Shown piece by piece: positions 1 to 7,913 of a stretch of 64,000 bases of DNA. Positions within the stretch are counted from its first letter, which is position 1; every line of letters starts with the position of its first letter. Origin of the DNA: Sphingomonas hankookensis (lineage in GTDB: Bacteria; Pseudomonadota; Alphaproteobacteria; Sphingomonadales; Sphingomonadaceae); contig NZ_CP117025.1 in NCBI RefSeq assembly GCF_028551275.1, positions 1,607,501 through 1,671,500 of the forward strand, in the 5' to 3' direction. The position numbers and the translations under genes were made by a program. The notes under the pieces were generated by a model that worked only from the letters and a program-made list of their open reading frames with translations, was not told the DNA's origin and ran no database searches.

Positions 1-7
1 CGGCGGC

Positions 8-442
8 GTGCTGGTGCACCACGGCCTGTCGGCGATCGACGCCGACGCTTTGGCGGGGCTGCTGGCGTTCTGGGCCGATCAGGTCTGGTCCGACATGGAC
101 GTACTGATCGACACCGATCCGTCGGTGTCGTTCGGCCAGGCAATCGTCATGATGATCGACCGCCACGGTCGCGACCTGTCGGCGCGCGGGCTGTACGAGA
201 CCTGGCTCCGCCGGCTCGCCGCCTATGACGCCGATCGTGCCGAGTGGCTCGCACGCGACGAGGAGTTCCGGCTCGAAGGCGCATGGCGCGAAGAGAGCAT
301 GACACGCGACCAGCGCTGGCTGATCCGCGTCACCTGCCGACTGCGCCGCATCGACGTGCCCGGACACCTGTCGCGCGGTGATGCCGCCGACTGGCTCGAG
401 GCGCACGGTGCCAACATGAACTATCGCGAGTTCGTCGCGTGA
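8..442 (+). CDS. Hypothetical protein, probably cut by the window edge
   Basis: The frame stays open to the first bases of the window, so the GTG used here may not be the real start. The visible 144 residues are charged, tryptophan-rich and mostly helical, with no signal peptide or membrane segment and no domain I recognise. Its stop overlaps the GTG of the next gene (GTGA), and the next pair is joined the same way. The three genes therefore look translationally coupled and probably act together. It sits on the tRNA-Arg element. Function unknown. Confidence 0.6.
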   Translation: MLVHHGLSAIDADALAGLLAFWADQVWSDMDVLIDTDPSVSFGQAIVMMIDRHGRDLSARGLYETWLRRLAAYDADRAEWLARDEEFRLEGAWREESMTRDQRWLIRVTCRLRRIDVPGHLSRGDAADWLEAHGANMNYREFVA

Positions 443-1266
443 CCGCGTTCGTGTGGACCGACCGTGACGCACGGCGCCATGAACTCGGCAGCCCGGCGAG
501 GATCGAAGCCGAGGCGGCGGCGATCGCGCAGGAGATGGACCGCTACATGGACATTCTCGATGGCGGGGATCGCATGCTGCGCGATACGGCACGCACCGCG
601 ATCCGCAGGCTCCAGTCCCGGCTCGAGCAGCTGCGCGCCGACATCTTGCGCTGGAACGACCACGCGCTTGCGGCGATCCGGGCCGCGGCGGCTACGCTCG
701 CCGAACAGATCGAACGGCTGCCAGCGACGATCGCCGACGTGCTGCTGGTCGTCGAGCTGCACGGCGAGCAGGCCCGGTTTCGGGCGATCGCAGGCGACTC
801 GCCCGATATGCAGGCGCGGATGCTCGCCGAGCCCATGACCGCGACCCAGCGTCGCGCGATCGCGGTGTGCGCGTCGCGCACCGCGCCGGCGGACACGGCA
901 ACCCGGGGCGAGGCCGGAGCTTGGCTCGACGCGGAGCCGCGCTTCGCTCGTGGCGGTCAGGTCGATGGCGGCTGGTTCGCGTGGGTCGATCGCCACGGCC
1001 ATGCCCATCGTCTTGGCGACCCGCTGATGATCGAGCGCGAGATCGCGGCCTTGACGAAGGAGATGGTCGCCCAGCGCCCGACGCTTATCGGCACGGGCAG
1101 CGCGGACGCCCTCTACGCAGCCGTCGAAGCCGGGCTCGCTTCTTGGGAGCGACTCCAAATCCTACAAGGGGATCTGGAGCGGTACGATCGCGAGGCCACG
1201 GCCCGCGAGGACGCCGCATGGACAGCCTATGCCGTCGACTGGCGGTCGAAGAGGAAGACGTCGTGA
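439..1266 (+). CDS. Hypothetical protein with internal duplication and coiled coil
   Basis: A 275-residue protein built from two related halves. Residues 4-34 and 180-209 share the pattern F-x-W-x-D-R, H-x-L-G-x-P, I-E-x-E and a final E-M, each followed by a long helix rich in R, E and L. The middle (about 60-140) is an alanine-rich helical stretch. There is no signal peptide, membrane segment or known catalytic motif. The GTG start overlaps the upstream stop, and its own TGA overlaps the GTG of the next gene, so it is the middle member of a coupled trio. The repeat suggests a structural or binding role, but that is inference. Confidence 0.7.
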   Translation: MTAFVWTDRDARRHELGSPARIEAEAAAIAQEMDRYMDILDGGDRMLRDTARTAIRRLQSRLEQLRADILRWNDHALAAIRAAAATLAEQIERLPATIADVLLVVELHGEQARFRAIAGDSPDMQARMLAEPMTATQRRAIAVCASRTAPADTATRGEAGAWLDAEPRFARGGQVDGGWFAWVDRHGHAHRLGDPLMIEREIAALTKEMVAQRPTLIGTGSADALYAAVEAGLASWERLQILQGDLERYDREATAREDAAWTAYAVDWRSKRKTS

Positions 1267-3227
1267 CCGCATATCCCGGCCTCCTATATGGTGAGGAGAT
1301 CAACACCGCCAGGGCGCACGACCTTATGAAGGCGTTCGGCGGCGGTATATCGGCTCCCGCCCGTCGCGTGATGGAACGACGGGATGGAGTGTCAGACGAC
1401 GATCCCGACGCAGGCGTGGCTCGCGGCGCGGACAGCGCGATCCGCTTCCCCGGGGTGCGCGACATTCTCGTCGCCGGTGACCCCGTCGTCGCCGACCTGT
1501 CCGCGAGGCTGGCCGCCGATCCCGGTGTCATACCGGCACCTGATGAGGGTGTCGTTGCGCACCTCTCGGCGCTCGACGGCTACGCCCGCGACGGCAAGGT
1601 CATCACCATCCACGGCGTGCCGGTCCCGGCCGGCCGGCCGCAGACCGACTATTACATCGTGCTGCGCTGGCGCCCGCTCTACAGCCCGTTCGCACTGCCG
1701 CACCTGATCTACAGCCGCGATCCTGCCGACGTGCGCCCCGCCGACCGGGCGGCGCTCGGCGTCGCCGAAGACGAGGAAGTCCAGCGCATCCACCTCGTCG
1801 ATCACGATGCGCGCCACGTCACTGACGAGACGCAGGCGTCGCTGCTGATGTTCAGCACCGCGATCCACCGCGACAACCTCGTCGAACTGCAGACCACGAA
1901 TCCGGCGCTGTTCGTCGCGCTGTGGCGGCGGGACATGGACGAGGCGTGGCGGCTGGGCCGCAAGATGAGGAACGGCGACCTGCCGGTGTCCAACCCCAGG
2001 AGCCGCGTCCGCAGCCGACTTCGCCGCCTGATCTACGGCGCCGCCCTGATGAGCGAGTGGGAGCGCCTGTTCGAGATCATCGAAGCATTGAGGGCGGAGA
2101 AGGGCGTGACCCGCGACAGCGTCAGGGCGGCGCTGCTTGGCTGCTCGTCGCTCACCGGCGTGGCGCTGATCGAGACCGAGGCGTTCGTAGCCACTGCCGT
2201 GGCGCACGTCCGGGCGCTTCATCCGACGATGGACCCCGACACCGCCGATCGGCCCGACCGCGTCGCCGCCGCGTTCGGCGGCAGCGCGATTTTCCGCACC
2301 CGATATCGCGCGGTGCGCGCGGTCGCCGGCGGGATACCGGTCCGCTACTTCCTTGGCGTCGAGCCCGGAATGCTCGCTCTGGTCGCGCTGGTCCACATGG
2401 TCGAGAACGTGAAGCGGCTGGAGGGCGACCACCGTCAGCCGGGCCGGGCCGGGCTCGGCACCTTCGATCGGCAGGACACCGCGAGCGTCGAGCTGGCAGT
2501 GCTCGTCACCAGCAACCTGTGTCTCCCCACGGCGCGCACGATCCTCCAGCGCGAGGCGAAGCTCGGTGGATCGGACAAGGGCTGGGCTCGGGTCGTCATC
2601 CCGACGCTGATCGACAACCCGCACCTGCGCGACGAGGCCGAGCGCCTCTACGCGAAGCAGCATGGCCTGACCGGCGCGCTCCCGCAGCCGGCCTATGCCG
2701 ACTGCGACCGCAAGCGCCGCCACAGCCCCTACGAGAAGGCGGGCATGCGCGCGAAGCTGTGCGCAGCACCCGTCGGCCAGCAGGGCTGGACGCAGGGGTT
2801 CCGGTTCGAGGCCTGGCTGCGCCCTGACGCCGAACTCGCGTTCCTGCGCAACTGCTGCCGCTACATCCAGTACGACCAGGGCCTGGCGGAAAAGCGGGAC
2901 GCGCATCTCGCCGAGCATTTTCCGGACAGCGCCGATGCGGAGGCCGACGCGATGGCGAGCAACGTCCCGCTGCCGCGCCAGCACCCGCTCGAGCGCATCC
3001 AGGATCTGTTCCGCCGCTTCTTCGATCGCCTGCAGGTCGCCGAACAGGCGGCGGAGCGCGCGTCGGCTGAGTCCCGCGCCAATCGCGAGGCCATCCTCCG
3101 CGAGGTCGCGCCGCTGCTCGCCGCCGTCAGCCCGATCACGGTCGACCCCTATCTCAACGAACGCATGCTCGCCCCGCCGACCGACGCGCAGCGGCGGGTG
3201 GCGCGTGAGGTGTTCTGGAATATCTGA
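1263..3227 (+). CDS. Hypothetical protein (654 aa), third gene of the coupled trio
   Basis: The frame is open far upstream, but the GTG chosen overlaps the preceding stop in GTGA exactly like the previous junction, and the protein turns from arginine-rich nonsense to normal composition at that point (MTAYPGLLYG). The 654-residue product has mixed alpha/beta composition, a possible cysteine/histidine patch near residue 545 (residues N-C-C-R-Y) and a C-terminal coiled coil at about 590-625. No family is recognised: there is no Walker motif, nuclease motif or HTH that I can defend. It is the largest product of the unknown cassette on the element. Confidence 0.68.
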   Translation: MTAYPGLLYGEEINTARAHDLMKAFGGGISAPARRVMERRDGVSDDDPDAGVARGADSAIRFPGVRDILVAGDPVVADLSARLAADPGVIPAPDEGVVAHLSALDGYARDGKVITIHGVPVPAGRPQTDYYIVLRWRPLYSPFALPHLIYSRDPADVRPADRAALGVAEDEEVQRIHLVDHDARHVTDETQASLLMFSTAIHRDNLVELQTTNPALFVALWRRDMDEAWRLGRKMRNGDLPVSNPRSRVRSRLRRLIYGAALMSEWERLFEIIEALRAEKGVTRDSVRAALLGCSSLTGVALIETEAFVATAVAHVRALHPTMDPDTADRPDRVAAAFGGSAIFRTRYRAVRAVAGGIPVRYFLGVEPGMLALVALVHMVENVKRLEGDHRQPGRAGLGTFDRQDTASVELAVLVTSNLCLPTARTILQREAKLGGSDKGWARVVIPTLIDNPHLRDEAERLYAKQHGLTGALPQPAYADCDRKRRHSPYEKAGMRAKLCAAPVGQQGWTQGFRFEAWLRPDAELAFLRNCCRYIQYDQGLAEKRDAHLAEHFPDSADAEADAMASNVPLPRQHPLERIQDLFRRFFDRLQVAEQAAERASAESRANREAILREVAPLLAAVSPITVDPYLNERMLAPPTDAQRRVAREVFWNI

Positions 3228-3394
3228 CGCAACGGCCCAAAAAATAGCGCCGAGCGCTCGCGGCCGCATCCGGAAGCGCAGCGAGTAGAGCGCCGGTTCC
3301 CCCCGGGAGAACGGAATGCGCCGACATTTCTCATCTTGGTTGTCGGTGGTGCTGCAAATGTTGGTCGCGCGACCGGCACCGATCTGACAGGATC

Positions 3395-4531
3395 ATGCCA
3401 ATGAAAAACGACCCGTTTGGATTGTCTGAAACCGCTGCCGATCGCTTCCTTCGCGAGGATCGTGAACGTGCTGCTATGTTCAAGGATGTCTTCGCCGGGG
3501 GCGTGGTGGCCGAGGCAATGCGGGCAGCGACCCTTCACGACAAGCTGTTTCGCGGGGTGGACTTCGACAAGCCCTACCGCGGCATCCTCGACACGCTCGA
3601 ACGAGATCGGAAGGAGCGCGAGCGCTTTAAGGAACTGACCAACACGGCGTGGGCTCTGTCGGTCACCGATACAGCGCGCAGCCTCACCCAGCGCAGCGCC
3701 GATCTTGTGGAGCAGCAGCGGCGTCTGTCGTCGTCAGTAGTCGATACGATGCGAGCGTTCGATACGAACCGATCGACCGTGGCTACCGCGCTGGCCGCCG
3801 CGCGCTCCGGCGAAAGCTATCGCCGGATGGTCGAGGACATGTTCCCGAAGATGACGGGGTTTAGCGCCATCGCCGAGCGGATGCGCCTCGTCGATGTCAT
3901 GACGCTGCGCGCCAGTGAAGGGGTGGTAGCTTCTGCCACTACGCTTGCTGCCGAGATGGTGCTGGAAACGCAGCGAATCACCGAAGCGATCGCGGCAGCA
4001 GCGACAGAGGATGAGGGCGCCGCGCTCTTCAGTGAACTGTTCGAAAAGGTGACCGTTTATGTAGCGACGCTTGGCCCCAAGACGATCGCCGAGCTCAACA
4101 CGATGGGGCTCATGCAGTGGACCGCGTGGCTGTTTGGCTTTCTGGGCTTCGCGCTGGCGATCGTGGCGTTGATCCCGAACCCCTCAGCCGAGCAGCAGCG
4201 CGCGATCACCGAACTCAACCAGAAGTATGAGGCGCTGCACCAGGAGGCCGACCGGCTGAGCGAGGCGGATGCGAAGGTGAACGAAGATTTCCTCGACGCC
4301 CTGCCGCGCGCCGAGATCGTGCGTGATGCCACCCTGCGCCGCAAGCCCGAGCGGGCCGGTGAGGTGGTACTGCATATGCAGGCCGGTGACGCCGTTGCGA
4401 TCGAGAAGGCTCAGGGGCGCTGGCGCTTGGTCGTCTTTCGCGATCCGCTCTCGAGCCAGCTTTCGCGCGCTTGGGTCTATCATACCGCCCTCAGCCCGCT
4501 CGCCAACGGGCTTGATCTGAGCCGCGACTGA
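3395..4531 (+). CDS. Membrane-anchored coiled-coil protein with SH3-like C-terminus
   Basis: The 378-residue product starts with a soluble, charged, helical region (residues 1-230, several heptad-like stretches). One hydrophobic segment follows around residues 238-262 (WTAWLFGFLGFALAIVALIP), then a short coiled coil (AEQQRAITELNQKYEALHQEADRL region). The C-terminal 60 residues have the spacing of a bacterial SH3 domain (RDATLRRKP, then G-D-A-V-x-I, W-R-L-V and W-V). A large N-terminal domain before a single TM is unusual for SH3b proteins. An alternative ATG lies two codons in. Role unknown; it belongs to the element, separated from the trio by 167 bp of non-coding DNA. Confidence 0.68.
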   Translation: MPMKNDPFGLSETAADRFLREDRERAAMFKDVFAGGVVAEAMRAATLHDKLFRGVDFDKPYRGILDTLERDRKERERFKELTNTAWALSVTDTARSLTQRSADLVEQQRRLSSSVVDTMRAFDTNRSTVATALAAARSGESYRRMVEDMFPKMTGFSAIAERMRLVDVMTLRASEGVVASATTLAAEMVLETQRITEAIAAAATEDEGAALFSELFEKVTVYVATLGPKTIAELNTMGLMQWTAWLFGFLGFALAIVALIPNPSAEQQRAITELNQKYEALHQEADRLSEADAKVNEDFLDALPRAEIVRDATLRRKPERAGEVVLHMQAGDAVAIEKAQGRWRLVVFRDPLSSQLSRAWVYHTALSPLANGLDLSRD

Positions 4532-4674
4532 AGCGCGAGAGCGGCGTCGGGAGCCTAGCAAGGCAAAGGCGGGGCGAGGCCCGCCGGACGCTTCTGGCTG
4601 GACGCTGCCATTCGCGGAACCTGGCTAGACCGGTGGGTAAGTCCTCAGTTCCTGCCATCCGAGAACGGTTACCG

Positions 4675-4703
4675 TTTCCCGAAACACCATCGTTTTTGGG
4701 AAA
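4675..4703. promoter_or_regulatory. Inverted repeat upstream of the parB-like gene (candidate operator or parS-like site)
   Basis: Within the 284-bp gap before the ParB-like gene lie the arms TTTCCCGAAAC and GTTTTTGGGAAA, separated by 6 bases. The half-motif GTTTCCCG recurs about 85 bp downstream (near 4761), just before the gene's ribosome binding site. Repeated half-sites next to a DNA-binding-protein gene are typical of autoregulation or of a partition/origin site. No protein-DNA evidence exists here, so the role is inferred. Confidence 0.42.
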
Positions 4704-4815
4704 GCAGGAACTTCTGTGCCCGTAGCTTCGGAAAGGTTTCGGCCGCGAATCGGCTGATTGGGTTTCCCGCGAGTGCGCGTCGCATGGTGCGTCAGCGGCT
4801 CGCGGGAGACCGATC

Positions 4816-5946
4816 ATGGCCGCGAGTAACAAGAACGAACTGCCCCTCGACGATCTGAGCGAGTTGAATGCCGCCGCCGGCGCCCAGCCGACGGCGCCGG
4901 TCGAAGCCGACGAAACCCTGCCCCAGGACGCGGGGCCGGGTGAGCTGGTCGCCGAAGATGCGACCATCGACGAAGGCTACGCGGACATGCCGGACGACGA
5001 ACCGGACACCGAAGATGACCCCGATGCCGGCGAGGATTTCCAGCCAGCCCCAATGCGTCCCGGCACGTTCCTCGTGCCGCTCAGCAGGCTCGGCGAGTGG
5101 GAGCACCATCCCCGGCGCGGCTCGCGCTTCTTCGGCAGGCATGAGAAGCCGCTGCTGCTCAGCGCCGCCGATCCCGCGTCGATGGCCGAGATCGTCGTGC
5201 TGCCCGCGGTCGACGGCATCCACCCGATCGTCGATGGTCGCTTCCGCTGGGCCGCGATCCGCGAGGTGAACAGCGGCAACGAGGACGTCCCGGTCCGCTG
5301 CATCCTGTTCGACGGCGACGAGAAGGCGGCGGTCGTGGCCATGTGCGACACCGCGCTCGGGACGATCGGCGTCAGCGCGATCGAGCAGGCGCAGGCGCTG
5401 CTCAGCCTGACCCGGACCAACGGTGTCGGCCGCACCGCGATCGCCAACCACTATCCCGGACTGACCGTGTCGAAGGTCAGCAACATGCTGATCGCTGCGG
5501 AGATCAGGGCAGCCTTTCCGGCGCTGTTCGACATCCTCCACGAGCCTGACCGCGCGCCGATCTCCTACGGGGTCGAGCTCAACAAGGTCCGCAAGGCGAT
5601 GGGCAATGCGTTCCAGGCGGTGCTGGATCGCGCTGCCGATCTCGCCGCCAATGGCGAGCGGTGCCGGCCCGCCGAAGCGTTCGACTTCCTGCAGATCGAC
5701 CGCGTCGTGGATCCCGACGCGCCCGAGCCGACCGCGGCCAGGCCGAAGCCGATCGTGCCGATCGAGAGCGAACCCATCCTTGGCCACGACGACCAGCCGG
5801 TCGGTGCCTACGAGCGGCTGGCCGACAACGTCGATCGCATCCGCCTGCCCGACGTGTCCGGGATGTCGCTCGCGGAGCGCGAGATCGCCGCCGATGCCTG
5901 CATCGGTCAGGTCCTCCGCCACTTCGGCCTGGCCGAACGCGACTGA
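4816..5946 (+). CDS. ParB/RepB/Spo0J-like N-terminal nuclease/CTPase-fold protein
   Basis: A 376-residue protein with a long acidic, disordered N-terminus (about 1-85), then a ParB-like core: PVDGIHPIVDGRFRW at about 135-150 stands where ParB proteins have DGxRR, followed by VPVRCILFDGDE. A helical region around 190-235 resembles the ParB helix-turn-helix (S-A-I-E-Q-A-Q-A-L-L, then V-G-R-T-A-I-A-N, then V-S-K-V-S-N). The canonical GERR motif is altered to GRFR, so this is a divergent, element-type ParB homologue rather than the chromosomal one. No parA neighbour is visible. GGGAG precedes the ATG. Likely roles are element maintenance or transcriptional control. Confidence 0.75.
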   Translation: MAASNKNELPLDDLSELNAAAGAQPTAPVEADETLPQDAGPGELVAEDATIDEGYADMPDDEPDTEDDPDAGEDFQPAPMRPGTFLVPLSRLGEWEHHPRRGSRFFGRHEKPLLLSAADPASMAEIVVLPAVDGIHPIVDGRFRWAAIREVNSGNEDVPVRCILFDGDEKAAVVAMCDTALGTIGVSAIEQAQALLSLTRTNGVGRTAIANHYPGLTVSKVSNMLIAAEIRAAFPALFDILHEPDRAPISYGVELNKVRKAMGNAFQAVLDRAADLAANGERCRPAEAFDFLQIDRVVDPDAPEPTAARPKPIVPIESEPILGHDDQPVGAYERLADNVDRIRLPDVSGMSLAEREIAADACIGQVLRHFGLAERD

Positions 5947-5973
5947 GAGGAGGCGCAGGCGGAGGCATAGCGC

Positions 5974-6183
5974 TTGGGTGCGTCCACCTCTGGCGGTCGG
6001 AACGGCGTGCCCGGCGTCGGCGATGCTCGCCGGCGCCGCGCCTTTCGTGTCCCCGGCGCTGACGTGCCCCGTTTCGAGGTGGTCGATGCCCTCGCCGGCT
6101 CTTTCCCTCTGCTGCCGGGCGAGTCACAATGGCTGATGGCCCTCTTGGCCGACGACCTTGCTAGGATCCTTGCCGATGACTGA
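5974..6183 (+). CDS. Small hypothetical protein overlapping the recombinase start
   Basis: A possible 69-residue gene with a TTG start preceded by GGAGG. The last 40 residues (PRFEVVDALAGSFPLLPGES and onward) look like genuine protein, with amphipathic helices and an acidic end, while the first 25 are low-complexity. It ends 8 bases inside the recombinase gene, so the two would be coupled. No homologue is recognised. It could equally be a chance open frame in GC-rich DNA. Confidence 0.4.
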   Translation: MGASTSGGRNGVPGVGDARRRRAFRVPGADVPRFEVVDALAGSFPLLPGESQWLMALLADDLARILADD

Positions 6184-7822
6184 CCCGACGATGTTGCGCG
6201 CCTGCGCCTATGTGCGGGTCAGCACCAAGCGGCAGGCCGAGCACGAGACCTCGCTGAACGAGCAGGAGACGGGCATCGCGCGGGGGGCGGCTGAGCGCGG
6301 CTACGAGATCGTCGAGACCTACGTCGAGGCGGGCCGGTCCGGCATGACCGATCGCCGCCCGGCACTGCAGCGGATGATCGCGGACGCCTGCGCGCAGCCG
6401 AAGCGATACGACGCCGTGTTCGTCTACAACTTCAGCCGCTTCTTCCGCGACGAGTATGAGTGCGAGGGCTATCGCCGCAAGCTGGAGAAGGCGGGCGTCA
6501 AGCTGATCTCGGCGACGCAGGATGTCGGCGAAGGTCCGCATGCGCGCCTGATCCGCAGCATATTCACGTCCCTTGATGCCGCGTCGAGCGAGATCAACGC
6601 CGAGCAGGTCAAGGTCGTCATGAGCGCCAATGCCGAGGCCGGCTTCCACAACGGCTCGGCGCCACCGCTCGGCTATCGCACCTATGTCGCCGAGCGCCGC
6701 GGCAAGAAGGACAAGAAGAAACTCGAGATCGATCCGGCCGAGCGTCCGCTCGTCGAATTGATCTTTCGCCTGTACATGGAAGGCGACGGCACCGGCGAGC
6801 CGCTGGGCATCGGCAGCATCGTCAAGTGGCTGCGCGAGCACGGCTACACCCATCGCAGCCAGCATTTTCACACCGGCCTCATCTACGCGATCCTGACCCG
6901 CGAGACCTATGCCGGTCGCCACTATTACGGCTGCCGCAACAGCCGCACCAACGAGGCGCGCCCGCGCGAGGAGTGGATTGAAGTCAAGGTGCCCGCGATC
7001 CTCAGTGAGGAACGGTTCCAGGCGGTCCAGCAGCGGCTCAAGGCGCGCAACCCGCACATTGCCGCGCCGCGATCCCACACGTCGCCCGTGCTGCTGTCCG
7101 GCATCGGCCGCTGCGGCTGCAACGGCTGCATTTCGACGATGATGCTGATGACCGGCAAGGGCGGGAAGTATCGCTATTACGCCTGCTCCAACCGCCGGAA
7201 GAAGGGTGACCTGTCCTGCGGCGGCAACAACGTGCCGATGGACAAGGTTGACGATGCCGTGGTGTCGGCGCTCGAGAAGCGGTTGTTCCAGCCCGAACGG
7301 CTAAAGGCGCTGCTTGGTGAGATGCTCGACGCATCCGACGCTGCCGATGCCGACCGCCGCAAGCGGCTCGCCGTCCTCCGCACCGAAGAGACCGAGGTCA
7401 ACCAGTCGATCCGCGCGCTGTTCATGATGGTCGAGAGCGGCGTCACCACCCCCGACGACCCGTTCCTGAAGGAGCGGCTGGCGACGCTCAAGCTGCGGCT
7501 TTCGGGGATCGCTGAGGAAGCGGTCAGCCTTGAGCGTCAGATCGGCGCCAAGGGCGGCCGGATCACGCCAGAGAAGGTCGAACGGTTCGCCGAGGCTATA
7601 CGCGCAAGGCTGCGCGACGCCGACGACTCGCAGGTCCGTCGCCGTTACGTTCGCGCGTTCGTCGGCGAGGTCGTGATGACCCGCGAACGGCTCATCATCC
7701 GCGGACCTAACCGTGCGCTCGAACTCGCCGCCGCGGGCGAAATGCCCGCCGACGACAGGGTTCGTACTTTCATGAGTGATTGGCGCACCCGGAGGGATTC
7801 GAACCCCCGACCAAGGAGGTAG
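6176..7822 (+). CDS. Large serine recombinase (site-specific integrase)
   Basis: Catalyses integration and excision of the element through a serine-DNA covalent intermediate. The N-terminal resolvase domain carries the nucleophile in YVRVSTKRQ (Ser16) and conserved R/D residues in VFVYNFSRFFRDEYE. A recombinase domain (about 155-290) with APPLGYRTY follows, then a zinc ribbon with Cys pairs (CGCNGC and the later C-S-N...S-C-G-G, about 310-350). A coiled-coil C-terminus completes the large-serine-recombinase plan at 548 aa. The ATG is chosen because AGGA lies 9 bases upstream. The last 16 residues (ending TRRDSNPRPRR) are encoded by the complement of tRNA-Arg, so the C-terminus was acquired or altered at integration. 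Confidence 0.93.
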   Translation: MTDPTMLRACAYVRVSTKRQAEHETSLNEQETGIARGAAERGYEIVETYVEAGRSGMTDRRPALQRMIADACAQPKRYDAVFVYNFSRFFRDEYECEGYRRKLEKAGVKLISATQDVGEGPHARLIRSIFTSLDAASSEINAEQVKVVMSANAEAGFHNGSAPPLGYRTYVAERRGKKDKKKLEIDPAERPLVELIFRLYMEGDGTGEPLGIGSIVKWLREHGYTHRSQHFHTGLIYAILTRETYAGRHYYGCRNSRTNEARPREEWIEVKVPAILSEERFQAVQQRLKARNPHIAAPRSHTSPVLLSGIGRCGCNGCISTMMLMTGKGGKYRYYACSNRRKKGDLSCGGNNVPMDKVDDAVVSALEKRLFQPERLKALLGEMLDASDAADADRRKRLAVLRTEETEVNQSIRALFMMVESGVTTPDDPFLKERLATLKLRLSGIAEEAVSLERQIGAKGGRITPEKVERFAEAIRARLRDADDSQVRRRYVRAFVGEVVMTRERLIIRGPNRALELAAAGEMPADDRVRTFMSDWRTRRDSNPRPRR

Positions 7823-7857
7823 AAGCTCCTTGCTCTATCCAGCTGAGCTACGGGTGC
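7781..7857 (-). tRNA. tRNA-Arg (anticodon UCU)
   Basis: On the minus strand a full cloverleaf folds: acceptor GCACCCG pairs with CGGGTGC, the D arm contains AGCTCAGCTGGATAGAGC, the anticodon loop is CTTCTAC (TCT), the T loop is GGTTCGAATCCC, and an encoded CCA ends the gene. Its 3' half is the insertion target of the neighbouring serine recombinase, whose coding frame runs through it antisense. Confidence 0.97.
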
Positions 7858-7913
7858 CCGGCGCTTCGTTAGCGCGCATTGCGGCGAAGCGGAACCGCTA
7901 TCATAACGCCGTC

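Larger units (their letters stand above)
1..7800. mobile_element. Right part of an integrative element inserted in tRNA-Arg(UCU)
   Basis: A large serine recombinase gene ends inside the 3' half of a tRNA-Arg gene, and the segment to its left holds genes of no housekeeping type: three coupled unknowns, a membrane protein and a ParB-like protein. Housekeeping genes begin immediately on the other side of the tRNA. This is the usual arrangement of an element integrated into the 3' end of a tRNA with its integrase next to the attachment site. The other end lies left of the window, so no direct repeat can be shown and the exact crossover point is unknown. The boundary given is approximate. Confidence 0.62.

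Noticed and set aside
7776..7913. N-terminal extension of the yhhQ frame reading GGIRTPDQGGRSS
   Set aside because: This is the well-known translation of a tRNA-Arg gene, not protein; the internal ATG is the proper start.
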